Below the pieces are notes generated by a model. It made no database searches, was not told where the DNA came from, and saw only the letters and a program-made list of their open reading frames with translations. Shown in pieces: positions 24,958 to 32,851 of a stretch of DNA of 46,138 bases. This DNA comes from Acidimicrobiia bacterium (lineage in GTDB: Bacteria > Actinomycetota > Acidimicrobiia > Acidimicrobiales > Bin134), in assembly GCA_022822905.1 (NCBI GenBank), contig JAJDYE010000020.1, positions 1 to 46,138 of the forward strand, given 5' to 3'. How positions within the stretch are numbered: the stretch's first letter is position 1; each line of letters opens with the position of its first letter. Both the position numbers and the translations under genes were made by a program.

Positions 24958-25800
24958 ATGGCCGACGTAGCCGATGCGCTCCGCACCTATTGGAACGACC
25001 GGGGGCCGGTATGGGTGGAGTACCGGGAGAGGCTGGACGCCATGCTGGCCCCTCTGGGAGAGGCTGCCATTGCCCGGCTGCATCCCGATCCCGGCGAGAT
25101 TGTGCTGGACATCGGGTGCGGCACCGGCACCACCAGCCTGGAGCTGGCCCGCCTGGTGGGCGAGGCAGGGCATGTGACCGGGGTGGACGTGTCGGCACCC
25201 ATGCTGGATGAGGCCCGTCGTCGGGCGACCGACGCCGGTCTGGCCAACACCTCCTTTGTGGTGGCCGATGCCGGCGCCCATCAATTCGAGCCCCGGCACT
25301 TCGACGCCGCCTTCTCGCGAATGGGGATCATGTTCTTCGCCGAGCCGGTGGCCGGATTCACCAACCTCCGGCGGGCGCTGCGGCCCGGCGGTCGGCTGAC
25401 CTTCGTGTGCTGGCGCTCCCCGGCGGAGAACTCTTGGGTCACCGAGCCGGGACAGGCCGTGGCCGAGGTGCTGGGTCCGCCCGAGCCGATGGATCCCGAC
25501 GCACCGGGGCCGTTCTCAATGGCCTCGGCCGATCGGATCAGCTCGATCCTCACCGAGGCCGGGCTGGTAGACATCGATATCACCCCCCACGACCTGCCGG
25601 TAAACATCGGCGGCGGCACCACTGATGAACTGGTGCGCTACTACGTGGACCTGCTGCCCGGCACGGCCATCCCCGAGAACGCCGACGAGCACGTGATCGA
25701 CCGGGTCAAGGCCGCCCTCGGAGCCATGGTCGAGCGCCGTCGCACCGCCGATGGCATCACCATGGGCGCCGCCGCCTGGCTGGTGAGCGCCCGGGCCTAA
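24958..25800 (+). CDS. Class I SAM-dependent methyltransferase (UbiE-like)
   Basis: 280 residues, ATG 24958 (MADVADALRTYWND); a start 14 codons upstream gives unlikely residues. SAM-binding motif I is VLDIGCGTGTTSLELA (about 50-65), motif II is HVTGVDVSAPMLDEARRRA, and 'FDAAFSRMGIMFFAEPVAGFTNLRRALRPGGRL' is the post-II/III region typical of Methyltransf_11/31 proteins. The acceptor is unknown, probably a small molecule. It is divergent from the molybdenum-hydroxylase operon. Confidence 0.9.
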   Translation: MADVADALRTYWNDRGPVWVEYRERLDAMLAPLGEAAIARLHPDPGEIVLDIGCGTGTTSLELARLVGEAGHVTGVDVSAPMLDEARRRATDAGLANTSFVVADAGAHQFEPRHFDAAFSRMGIMFFAEPVAGFTNLRRALRPGGRLTFVCWRSPAENSWVTEPGQAVAEVLGPPEPMDPDAPGPFSMASADRISSILTEAGLVDIDITPHDLPVNIGGGTTDELVRYYVDLLPGTAIPENADEHVIDRVKAALGAMVERRRTADGITMGAAAWLVSARA

Positions 25801-25838
25801 GCGCGGGCTGATTGCACCTGAGCTTGGGCCGCTAAGGG

Positions 25839-27107
25839 CTAGCTACTGGCCCGCCGGGCCTGGACTCTGGCCGCCTCTGTCTGGCGGCGGGCGCTGCGTC
25901 CGGCGAACACCGACCACACCACCACCAGCACGGTGGCCGCGGCCATGTACCCGTGCATCTCCCGCAGCCCGATCTGGTCGGCCAAAGCCCCCATCGGGAA
26001 CGCCACCAGGCTCTGGGCGCTGAACGCGATCATCACCAGGCTCTGCACCCGCCCGTGGTACACCGGCTCAGCCAGAAGCAGCGACATCGACATGTTGGCG
26101 GTTTGGAATGTGGTGGCCGCGCCGCCCAGCACGAACAGCACCGGCAGCGCGGCCCACTGGTTGGGGGTGATGGCCAACACGGCCACCACGGCGGCCACCA
26201 CGGTCAAGCTGATCACCCGCAACCGCCAGAGCTGCGTATTGTCGCGCATTCGGGCCACTTGCAGCGCAGTGACTGTGCCGCCCAGCGCGTTGGCCCCCTG
26301 GAGAACGCCCAGCCACAGCACTCCCACCCCGAACACGCTCTCGGTGTATTTGGGCAGAAACGCCTGATAGGGCATGGCAACCAGCAGCATGAGCGCAGTG
26401 GAGATAACCACCACCCGCAGATAGGGATTCCGAGCGACATAGCCCACCCCCTCGGCAATCTCCTCTAGGGGACTGTGGGCTTCGCGCTGCTGGGGCCGCG
26501 ACGAGGGCAGCATGAGCACCGGAATGGCCCCCACCGTGGTGAGACCGGCGCTGAGCAGATAAACCCCGGCCAAGCCGAAATTGGGCGTATCGGCGAGAAC
26601 CCCGGCCACAAACGGCCCCACCGACTGGGTGCTGGCCACGGTGAGCTGGGTAAGCGAGATGGCGTTGGACAGCAGCTCGCGCTCCACCACCTCGCCGGTC
26701 ATGGCAATCCGGGCCGGTCCCATGAACGCGAACGACGATCCCTGGATCACCGACGCCACCAGCAGCATCCAGAACTCCTCTAAGCCCAGCACCACCATGA
26801 TCCCCAGCCACAAAGCGCTGATGGTGAGCGAGAGGTGGGAGCCGAGAATGAGGGTCCGGCGGGCGAACCGGTCGGCGGCCACTCCCCCGAACGGGGTAAC
26901 GGTGACCATGCCGACGCCGAAGGCCAGCAGCACCAGGGCGAAGCTGGAGTTGCTGTCGGTGAGCTCGATGGCCAGCCAGCCCCGGGCCAATATCTGCATG
27001 CCCACGGCGAGGAACGCCACCAGCCCCGACCACCACAACAGGGCATAAGCCCGGTTGGACAGCGACGCGAACATCCCCGAGGCAGATGCAGGGGCGGCGT
27101 CGCTCAT
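25839..27107 (-). CDS. MFS transporter (EntS/MFS_3-like exporter)
   Basis: 422 residues with about twelve transmembrane helices. The loop 2-3 motif reads GVAADRFARRTLILG (MFS motif A, GxxxDRxxRR), and 'GVLQGANALGGTVTALQVARMRDNT' is the equivalent in the second half. Cytoplasmic N- and C-terminal tails are present. The overall pattern (ALLWWSGLVAFLAVGMQILARGWLAIELT) is typical of the MFS_3 group that includes siderophore and drug exporters. The substrate is unknown. It stands alone, tail to tail with the methyltransferase gene. Confidence 0.88.
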   Translation of the reverse strand: MSDAAPASASGMFASLSNRAYALLWWSGLVAFLAVGMQILARGWLAIELTDSNSSFALVLLAFGVGMVTVTPFGGVAADRFARRTLILGSHLSLTISALWLGIMVVLGLEEFWMLLVASVIQGSSFAFMGPARIAMTGEVVERELLSNAISLTQLTVASTQSVGPFVAGVLADTPNFGLAGVYLLSAGLTTVGAIPVLMLPSSRPQQREAHSPLEEIAEGVGYVARNPYLRVVVISTALMLLVAMPYQAFLPKYTESVFGVGVLWLGVLQGANALGGTVTALQVARMRDNTQLWRLRVISLTVVAAVVAVLAITPNQWAALPVLFVLGGAATTFQTANMSMSLLLAEPVYHGRVQSLVMIAFSAQSLVAFPMGALADQIGLREMHGYMAAATVLVVVWSVFAGRSARRQTEAARVQARRASS

Positions 27108-27147
27108 GCTCTAGCCGCGACCGCTATTGGTGCCACTCTGCGTCAAG

Positions 27148-27549
27148 TCACTCAAACCGAGGCACGCCTTCGGCAGCAGCCGCCTCATTGAGTTGCTGGT
27201 CCAAGCTGGCCAGCTCGCAGCCCTCGCGAATCGCTAGGGCCAAGTAACTGGCGTCGTAGGCAGTCAACCGATGGCTTCGCGCCAACGCCAAAACTTCTCG
27301 GTCGTCTGGCTCGCCCGGGCAGCGAATGGGAAGTCGGCGAAGGCGGGCCATGGAGGCGTCGGCATAGCCTTCGTCGATACGGCCCCGCCGCTCCGCAGTC
27401 AACAAGAGATTTCGCAATTCGTCCCAGAACATGGCCGGGACAATTGCTGCTTCTTGCCCCAATCGGTCAAGTGCCCGTTCAGCCGCCGTCGCGGCCTCAT
27501 CAGGCAACACCCAAGTGGCTGCTACTGAGGCGTCGGGTACGAACGCCAC
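27148..27549 (-). CDS. vapC: VapC-like PIN-domain ribonuclease toxin
   Basis: 133 residues from GTG 27549. PIN-domain acidic residues: the first Asp in VPDASVAATW (about position 6), Glu in FWDELRNLLL, and Asp in LTAYDASYLALA, which together bind Mg/Mn for RNA cleavage. The C-terminus 'GCELASLDQQLNEAA' carries the last conserved Asp. The toxin start overlaps the antitoxin stop by one base (TAGTG), so translation is coupled. Cleavage targets of VapC toxins are usually tRNA or rRNA; nothing here predicts which. Confidence 0.88.
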   Translation of the reverse strand: MAFVPDASVAATWVLPDEAATAAERALDRLGQEAAIVPAMFWDELRNLLLTAERRGRIDEGYADASMARLRRLPIRCPGEPDDREVLALARSHRLTAYDASYLALAIREGCELASLDQQLNEAAAAEGVPRFE

Positions 27550-27791
27550 TAGCGCTCGTGCCCTTCGTGTCGCCACGTCAGGATCTCCGCCGTTGTCACC
27601 TTCTGCTGCCTCGCCCGTTCTCGGCGCATCGTCTCGCGCAGCTCGGCACACTCCTGGGCGCTGTCGATGCGAGTCACATGGGCGATCGGCGTGGCGCCGC
27701 GGCATATGACCAGATCCTCTCCGGCCTCCACCTCTGCCAGCAGCGCCGAAAGGTGTGTCTTCGCTTCTCCGATCTTCACGTGTCGCGCCAT
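27549..27791 (-). CDS. vapB: VapB-like (Phd/YefM-type) antitoxin
   Basis: 80 residues from ATG 27791 (MARHVKIGEAKTHLSALLAEVEAGEDLVICRG), which begins exactly where Phd/YefM-type antitoxins begin. The frame is open to 27929, but upstream codons run into the repeats that look like the operator. The N-terminal DNA-binding domain ('GEAKTHLSALLAEVEAGEDLVI..GATPIAHVTRI') is followed by a charged C-terminal tail that would wrap around the toxin. Autoregulation with VapC at the upstream palindromes is expected for the family. Confidence 0.85.
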   Translation of the reverse strand: MARHVKIGEAKTHLSALLAEVEAGEDLVICRGATPIAHVTRIDSAQECAELRETMRRERARQQKVTTAEILTWRHEGHER

Positions 27792-27889
27792 GTTCTTCGC
27801 GTTTTTCTCCCGGTTCTGTTGCCAAGCCTTCATGCCGACAGGCACTTCGCGCGGTGTGGACCACAGCATCGGCTCTCTAAAGGGTATCA

Positions 27890-27916
27890 ACTTGACCAAG
27901 TACTTGACCAAGTACT
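27890..27916 (-). promoter_or_regulatory. Tandem 12-bp palindromes, probable VapB(C) operator over the promoter
   Basis: ACTTGACCAAGT occurs twice without a gap (27890-27901, 27902-27913); each copy is an inverted repeat (ACTTG-AC-CAAGT), and a third half-site ACTT follows. On the minus strand, TTGGTC within the repeats is 17 bases from GATACC, a plausible -35/-10 pair. Repressor binding would therefore block transcription of vapBC. The reading is an inference from position and symmetry. Confidence 0.6.
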
Positions 27917-27978
27917 TTTTGTCACCCACCTAGACCCCTGAAGCGACCCCCAGGCATCGGCTGGCGTAGTTTCAAGCC

Positions 27979-28365
27979 ATGTCTGATCGAGGAACAGCGG
28001 AGGAGACCAAGGCCGTGCTGCGCCGGTGGTACGACGAGATGTGGGGGGCGCAGAATCCGGACTTGGTGCCGGAGTTGGCCGGGCCGGTCTACGTCCGCCA
28101 CGAGATGGGCGGCACCCGATCGGTGACCGCCGAGGAGTACCAGCAGCAGGTGGCCGCGCTGTGCAGCCAGGCCGAGTTCACCGACCTGCGCTACCGGCTC
28201 ATCGCCGAGGACGACCACGTTGTGGCCATCGGCACCTGGAAGGTGGATGGCAACCAATGGGACTGGGTGCAGGCCTTTCGAGCCGAGAACGGCAAGCTGG
28301 TGGAGACCTGGCTGTCGGGCATCGGCTTCGAGTCGAACTGGGACCCCGAGGTGATCCGACCCTGA
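27979..28365 (+). CDS. NTF2-like / SnoaL-like protein
   Basis: 128 residues, ATG 27979. It has the compact alpha+beta cone fold of the NTF2/SnoaL group: N-terminal helix 'TKAVLRRWYDEMWGAQNPDLVPELAGPVYVRHE', then strands 'FTDLRYRLIAEDDHVVAIGTWKV' and 'WVQAFRAENGKLVETWLSGIGF'. Members include polyketide cyclases, isomerases and binding proteins; no specific catalytic set can be assigned. It stands alone between vapBC (divergent) and the nucleotidase-like gene. Confidence 0.75.
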   Translation: MSDRGTAEETKAVLRRWYDEMWGAQNPDLVPELAGPVYVRHEMGGTRSVTAEEYQQQVAALCSQAEFTDLRYRLIAEDDHVVAIGTWKVDGNQWDWVQAFRAENGKLVETWLSGIGFESNWDPEVIRP

Positions 28366-28507
28366 TTGTCTAGTGATGTTCACGCGGAATTCGCGCCTGC
28401 GTTGACATGGCTAATGCTGCGGGTGGCAGAGTCTCAACAGCGCTGTGGTGCCGGAGCGCCAATTGCGAAGTCCAATTGAGACTTCATCAAGACAAGGGAG
28501 CCGACTG

Positions 28508-30463
28508 ATGAAGATCCGACGTATCGCGTGGGCACTGATCGCCTTGGGACTGACCGCCGCCCTGCTGGGCTCGGTCACGGCCAGCGCACAAGAAGTGGAG
28601 ACCACCAGCGAGAGCAGCGGCAGCCTGCAACTGGTGATCCTTCACCACAACGACGGCGAGTCGCAGCTGGTGCAGGCATCTTCGGATTTGCCCGACTACG
28701 GCGGCGTGGCCCGCTTCGCCTCGCTGGTGCATCAGCTTCGGTCTGCGGCCACCGACGGCGGCGCGGCGGTGATCACAATCTCCTCGGGCGACAACTTCTT
28801 GAGCGGCCCCGAGCTTTCGGTGAGCCTGGGTGACGACAGCCCGTTCTACGACGCGCTGGCGCTCAACCTCATCGGCTACGACGCCTTGACCATCGGCAAC
28901 CACGAGTTCGACCTGGGCCCCGACCTGTTGGCCCGGTTCATCACCGAGGCAACCACTGCCCCGTTTATCAGCGCCAACCTGGACTTCTCCGGCGAGCCAG
29001 CACTGGCCGCGCTGGTGGAGCAGGGCCGAATCGCCCCCTCGACAGTGGTGGAGAAGCAGGGCAGGCGCATCGGCATCATCGGCGCCACCACCCCCGAGCT
29101 GTCGTACATCTCCAGCCCCCGCAACGTGGCGGTGATGTCTAACGTGGCCGAGATCGTGCAGGCCGAGATCGATCGGCTTACCGGCGAAGGGGTGGACATC
29201 ATCGTGCTGTCCACCCATCTTCAGGCCCTGAGCGCCGAGGGCGACCTGGCTGGCGAGCTCAACGGAGTGGACGCCATCGTGGCTGGCGGCAGCGGAGCCT
29301 TGCTGGCCGACGACAGCACCGTGCTGCTGCCCGGCGACGGCGATCCCTACGGCCCCTACCCCCTCACCGCCACTCTGGCCGACGGCACCAGTGTTCCCAT
29401 CGTGACCACCCCGGGCGACTACACCTACGTGGGCCAGCTGATCCTGAATGTCGACGCCGACGGCAACGTGACCGCCATCGACGAGGCCAGCGGCCTGCGC
29501 CGTGTGGCTGGCGGGGACGAGGCCGACGCAGTTGAGCCCCACCTCGACGTGACAACCCAGGTGACCGAGCCCGTGGCCGCCGCGCTGGCCGAACTGGCCG
29601 CAACCCCGGTGGGCACCACCGAGGTGCCCCTGGACGGCCGCCGCTCGCCGGGAATCCGCACCCACGAAACCAACCAAGGCAACCTGCTGGCCGACGCCCT
29701 TCTGTGGAACGGCCAACGGCTGGCTGCCGACTTCGGTGTGCCCGAACCGGCCGTGGCCCTCCAAAACGGCGGCGGCATCCGCAACGACTCGGTGATCCCG
29801 GTCGGGCCGATCAGCCTGCTGGAGACCTTCAACATCTCCCCGTTCGGCAACTTCGTGACCGTGATCGAAGACGTGTCGCCCGCCCAGTTGAAGGTGCTGT
29901 TGGAGAACGCCGTGTCCCGGGTGGAGAGCTCCAGCGGCCGCTTCGCCCAGATTGCGGGGATGTCCCTGGTCTACGACCCGGCCGGCACCCCCCAGGAGAT
30001 CGGCGAAGACGACACTGTGACCACCGAGGGCTCCAGGGTCAAGTCCATCACCCTGGACGACGGCACCGCCATAGTGAGCGACGGTGCTGTTGTGGCCGAT
30101 GCCCCCTCAATCGCCCTGGTCACCCTCAACTTCCTGGCCAACGGCGGCGACCAGTACCTCTTCGGCGACGGCACCCGCACCCACCTAGGCCTCACCGACC
30201 AACAGTCCCTAGCCGCCTACATCAGCGACGGCCTAAACGGCACCATCCCCGCCGCCGATTACCCCGAAGGCGGAGAGGGCAGAATCACCGCGGTGGCCGC
30301 TGAGATGGACGACATGGACGACGGCATGGCCGATGATATGGACGACGAGCTAGCCGATACCGGCGTCGAAAGCCGCCTCCTCTTCATTATCGCCGCCACC
30401 CTCATCCTCGCCGGCCTCCTCCTAGCCACCGCCACCCGCAACCGCAAGCGCCTCACCATCTAA
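28508..30463 (+). CDS. Secreted 5'-nucleotidase/metallophosphatase family protein with LAxTG sortase anchor and altered metal site
   Basis: 651 residues from ATG 28508 (AAGGGAG seven bases upstream), with a signal peptide (KIRR, hydrophobic core, cleavage near TASAQ). The N-terminal metallophosphatase domain has GDNFLSG (94-100) and GNHEFD (130-135) intact. The first motif reads HHNDGESQL (46-54), with Glu where the family has the metal His of NDxH, and the late GGHxH motif is replaced by VAGGSGALL. The C-terminal 5'-nucleotidase substrate domain keeps NGGGIRND and 'ISPFGNFV'. The end carries a short Met-Asp-Asp tract, LADTG (615-619), a hydrophobic helix and RNRKR: a class-E-type sortase signal for attachment to the cell wall. 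It probably scavenges phosphate or nucleosides outside the cell, with changed metal chemistry or specificity. A 6-bp inverted repeat (GAAGTC/GACTTC, 28467-28485) lies just upstream. Confidence 0.85.
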   Translation: MKIRRIAWALIALGLTAALLGSVTASAQEVETTSESSGSLQLVILHHNDGESQLVQASSDLPDYGGVARFASLVHQLRSAATDGGAAVITISSGDNFLSGPELSVSLGDDSPFYDALALNLIGYDALTIGNHEFDLGPDLLARFITEATTAPFISANLDFSGEPALAALVEQGRIAPSTVVEKQGRRIGIIGATTPELSYISSPRNVAVMSNVAEIVQAEIDRLTGEGVDIIVLSTHLQALSAEGDLAGELNGVDAIVAGGSGALLADDSTVLLPGDGDPYGPYPLTATLADGTSVPIVTTPGDYTYVGQLILNVDADGNVTAIDEASGLRRVAGGDEADAVEPHLDVTTQVTEPVAAALAELAATPVGTTEVPLDGRRSPGIRTHETNQGNLLADALLWNGQRLAADFGVPEPAVALQNGGGIRNDSVIPVGPISLLETFNISPFGNFVTVIEDVSPAQLKVLLENAVSRVESSSGRFAQIAGMSLVYDPAGTPQEIGEDDTVTTEGSRVKSITLDDGTAIVSDGAVVADAPSIALVTLNFLANGGDQYLFGDGTRTHLGLTDQQSLAAYISDGLNGTIPAADYPEGGEGRITAVAAEMDDMDDGMADDMDDELADTGVESRLLFIIAATLILAGLLLATATRNRKRLTI

Positions 30464-30483
30464 CCCCCAACCAACCCCCGCCC

Positions 30484-30518
30484 AGGGGCGGCTAGCCCAA
30501 TCTCAACTAGCCGCCCCT
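30484..30518 (+). terminator. Strong hairpin after the nucleotidase gene, likely terminator
   Basis: Perfect 12-bp stem AGGGGCGGCTAG / CTAGCCGCCCCT with an 11-base loop, 20 bases after the nucleotidase stop. No T-tract follows, as is common for terminators of high-GC actinobacteria. It separates the nucleotidase from the defence operon. The remaining 117 bp to the first ssp-like gene (30519-30635) is less GC-rich and must hold that operon's promoter; I see no convincing -35/-10 pair. Confidence 0.7.
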
Positions 30519-30635
30519 CCGGCGGCCTGGGGTTATGGAGAAACTGTCATAGGCAATGTCCATTATCTAAGGAGCCAGCGGGACTACCGTCAATAACAGC
30601 GGTGTAATTCCCTAACCAGCCCCCTAGGAGACGGC

Positions 30636-31796
30636 GTGCACGAGGTTTACCTCGACTACAACGGGTCGGCACCACTCGACCCAAGAGTGGCCGAAGCCAT
30701 GATTCCGACCTTGAAAAACGGCGTAGGCAACGCTTCATCGGTTCATCGCTACGGGCAGCGACAAGCAGCGGTCGTCGACAACGCACGCGAGCGAGTTGCC
30801 TCCCTCGTAGGAGCCTCCCCATCAGGAGTCATTTTCTGCGCCGGGGCCACCGAGGCAAACAACCTCGCACTCATCGGATTGGCTGAAGGCGCTCCAGCGG
30901 AACGGACCAGGATTGTGATCTCCGCCGTAGAGCATGCTTCGGTGCGGGAACCAGCCCGTTGGCTCCATGAACAGGGAAAAGCCAAAGTGGACGTGGTCGG
31001 GGTCACCCAGGGCGGGTTTGTCGACCTAGATGAACTTGACTCATTGTTGGGACCTGACGTCCTAGCGGTATCGGTAATGGCTGCCAACAGCGAAACTGGG
31101 GTTTTGAACCCATTGGCAGGGGTGGCGGAAAGGGCAGCCAGCGCTGGGGCGGTCTTTCATTGCGACGCCACACAGCTAGTAGGGCGATTACCGCTGTCGA
31201 TGCACGAGACAGTGATCGATCTCATCTCTATGAGCAGCCATAAAATCTGCGGCCCCGGAGGCGTGGGAGCGCTAGTGGGGAATCGCCACTCCCTAGCTCG
31301 TCTGCGACCAGTAATCCACGGCGGGGGGCACGAACGAGGGCTGCGGTCAGGATCGTTGAACGTGGCCGGAATCGTGGGGCTCGGATCAGCCGCTGAGCTA
31401 GTTGCCAAAGAACGAGATTCCGAATCGGCCCGGGTAAAGGGTCTTAGGGATCGGCTTATCGATGGTCTGAAGACGCACCTCAGCGGGGTACAGGAGAACG
31501 GTGATGCCACCTTGCGGCTGCCCAATACAGCCAGTGTGCGATTCAAGGGTGCCGATGCCGAGGCCGTGGTGTTCAATATGGACCCAGTCGCAATTTCCAC
31601 CGGATCAGCTTGCAGCTCTGGCTCAATAGAACCGTCCCATGTGCTCCTGGCCATGGGCCTCTCCCGCGACGAGGCATTCGAGTCAGTGCGCTTCAGCTTG
31701 GGTCGGTTCACCACCGAGGAAGAAATCGACACCGCCGTTCAACAGTCCGTCAAAGCAGTGGAGCGCGTCCGAGATATGAACGAAGGCGACAACTGA
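30636..31796 (+). CDS. sspA: Cysteine desulfurase, SspA/DndA-like
   Basis: 386-residue PLP enzyme of the NifS/IscS class V aminotransferase family, start GTG 30636 after TAGGAG. Landmarks: substrate/PLP contacts at ATEANNLAL (71-79) and His100 in SAVEHASV, Asp177 in FHCDATQ (binds the pyridine N of PLP), Schiff-base Lys203 in SSHKICGPGG, and catalytic Cys326 in STGSACSSG, which carries the persulfide. It mobilises sulfur from cysteine for transfer to the PAPS-reductase-like partner. A house-keeping Fe-S role cannot be excluded from this protein alone. Its position as first gene, overlapping the DUF4007 gene by one base (TGATG) and leading to an SspD-like gene, makes DNA phosphorothioation the better reading. 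Confidence 0.88.
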   Translation: MHEVYLDYNGSAPLDPRVAEAMIPTLKNGVGNASSVHRYGQRQAAVVDNARERVASLVGASPSGVIFCAGATEANNLALIGLAEGAPAERTRIVISAVEHASVREPARWLHEQGKAKVDVVGVTQGGFVDLDELDSLLGPDVLAVSVMAANSETGVLNPLAGVAERAASAGAVFHCDATQLVGRLPLSMHETVIDLISMSSHKICGPGGVGALVGNRHSLARLRPVIHGGGHERGLRSGSLNVAGIVGLGSAAELVAKERDSESARVKGLRDRLIDGLKTHLSGVQENGDATLRLPNTASVRFKGADAEAVVFNMDPVAISTGSACSSGSIEPSHVLLAMGLSRDEAFESVRFSLGRFTTEEEIDTAVQQSVKAVERVRDMNEGDN

Positions 31797-32851
31797 TGCG
31801 GCTTGCTGATGCAGCAGAGGAAGTGTTTGCCAGACACGAGACCTTCCATCCCCGCTACGGATGGTTTCGCAAGGCTTACACCACAGCTGCAGCGAATGAA
31901 CGTGGGTTCACAGCCGAAGACGCTCCGGTTGAAATCGGCGTAGGGAAGAACATGGTCCGTTCGATCAAGTTCTGGGGCCTAGCGGCCAAGATCATCACTA
32001 AGGATCCTGATTCAGTCAACAAGCGCTCTCCAGACATGATCCCAACCCGATTCGGTCACAGCCTCTTCGGACCAGATGGGTGGGACCCGTACATGGAGGA
32101 TCCCGGCACCGTCTGGCTTCTTCACTGGATGCTTCTCGCCCGACGATCGATGTTGCCCGTCTGGTGGCTTACCTTCAATGAACTACACGCGGTCAATTTC
32201 GATGATGAATTGCTGGCCGGTGCCGTAACTGCCCAGATTGAAGCTGCTGGGACATGGTCAATGCCCCACCACTCGGCTGTGGAAAAGGACGTTTCTGCAC
32301 TGCTTCGCACCTACGCTCCCGCGGAAAGGACCTCCCGAACTAGCTTCGACGACCTACTTGACTGCCCCATGCGCGAACTAGGACTCATCGTCCGTTCTGC
32401 CGCAACTAGCAATCATCGATTCGTTCTAGGACGCAAGCCGACATTGCCTGATGAGATTGTGGGTGCCGCCGTGCTGGACTATCTGTCTCGCTGTCGGCAA
32501 AACGGGCACACGATAACCCTGGCGCACCTTGCAAATGAACCAGGCAGCCCAGGACGTGCCTTCAGACTCGGCGAGCAGGATCTCCACTCCGCTCTTGGCC
32601 GAGTCGCGAGGAAACAACCCGCGATGGAGTTGCTAACGACAAGTGGTGCACAACAAATCGCATGGAAGACCGCTGCTGCTGAAATCGCTATCGACGTCCT
32701 CAATGACTACTACGACATCCAGCCCGAGGCTCCAGCCATAGGTCTTGACAGTGACAAACCGGTGGATCGAGATTTGCTACTAGAGCGATCAGAAGCACTT
32801 TCGGAACTCCTTGAGGCCAATGAGCGGCTTCGTAAGGGGGCCCGGGTATGA
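31796..32851 (+). CDS. sspB: DUF4007 family protein, SspB-like DNA phosphorothioation component
   Basis: 351 residues from ATG 31796, overlapping the sspA stop. The DUF4007 hallmarks are an N-terminal HETFHPRYGWFRKAY (about 14-28) and GVGKNMVRSIKFWGLAAKII (about 48-67), the latter a helix-turn-helix-like segment, followed by 'NKRSPDMIPTRFGHSLFG' and a Trp-rich helix 'DPGTVWLLHWMLL'. In the published SspABCD system the DUF4007-type SspB is, as I recall, the DNA nickase that opens one strand for sulfur insertion. The end of the protein is charged and helical. It is coupled to the next gene by ATGA. Confidence 0.85.
   Translation: MRLADAAEEVFARHETFHPRYGWFRKAYTTAAANERGFTAEDAPVEIGVGKNMVRSIKFWGLAAKIITKDPDSVNKRSPDMIPTRFGHSLFGPDGWDPYMEDPGTVWLLHWMLLARRSMLPVWWLTFNELHAVNFDDELLAGAVTAQIEAAGTWSMPHHSAVEKDVSALLRTYAPAERTSRTSFDDLLDCPMRELGLIVRSAATSNHRFVLGRKPTLPDEIVGAAVLDYLSRCRQNGHTITLAHLANEPGSPGRAFRLGEQDLHSALGRVARKQPAMELLTTSGAQQIAWKTAAAEIAIDVLNDYYDIQPEAPAIGLDSDKPVDRDLLLERSEALSELLEANERLRKGARV

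Noticed and set aside
27549..27864. An extended toxin frame running through the antitoxin gene
   Set aside because: The residues before the GTG at 27549 are the antitoxin gene in another frame; PIN domains begin at the VPDAS strand.
30519..30635. A specific promoter for the defence operon (for example CTGTCA ... TATCTA near 30544-30568)
   Set aside because: Spacing is about 14 bases and the boxes are poor matches, so no promoter call is made.
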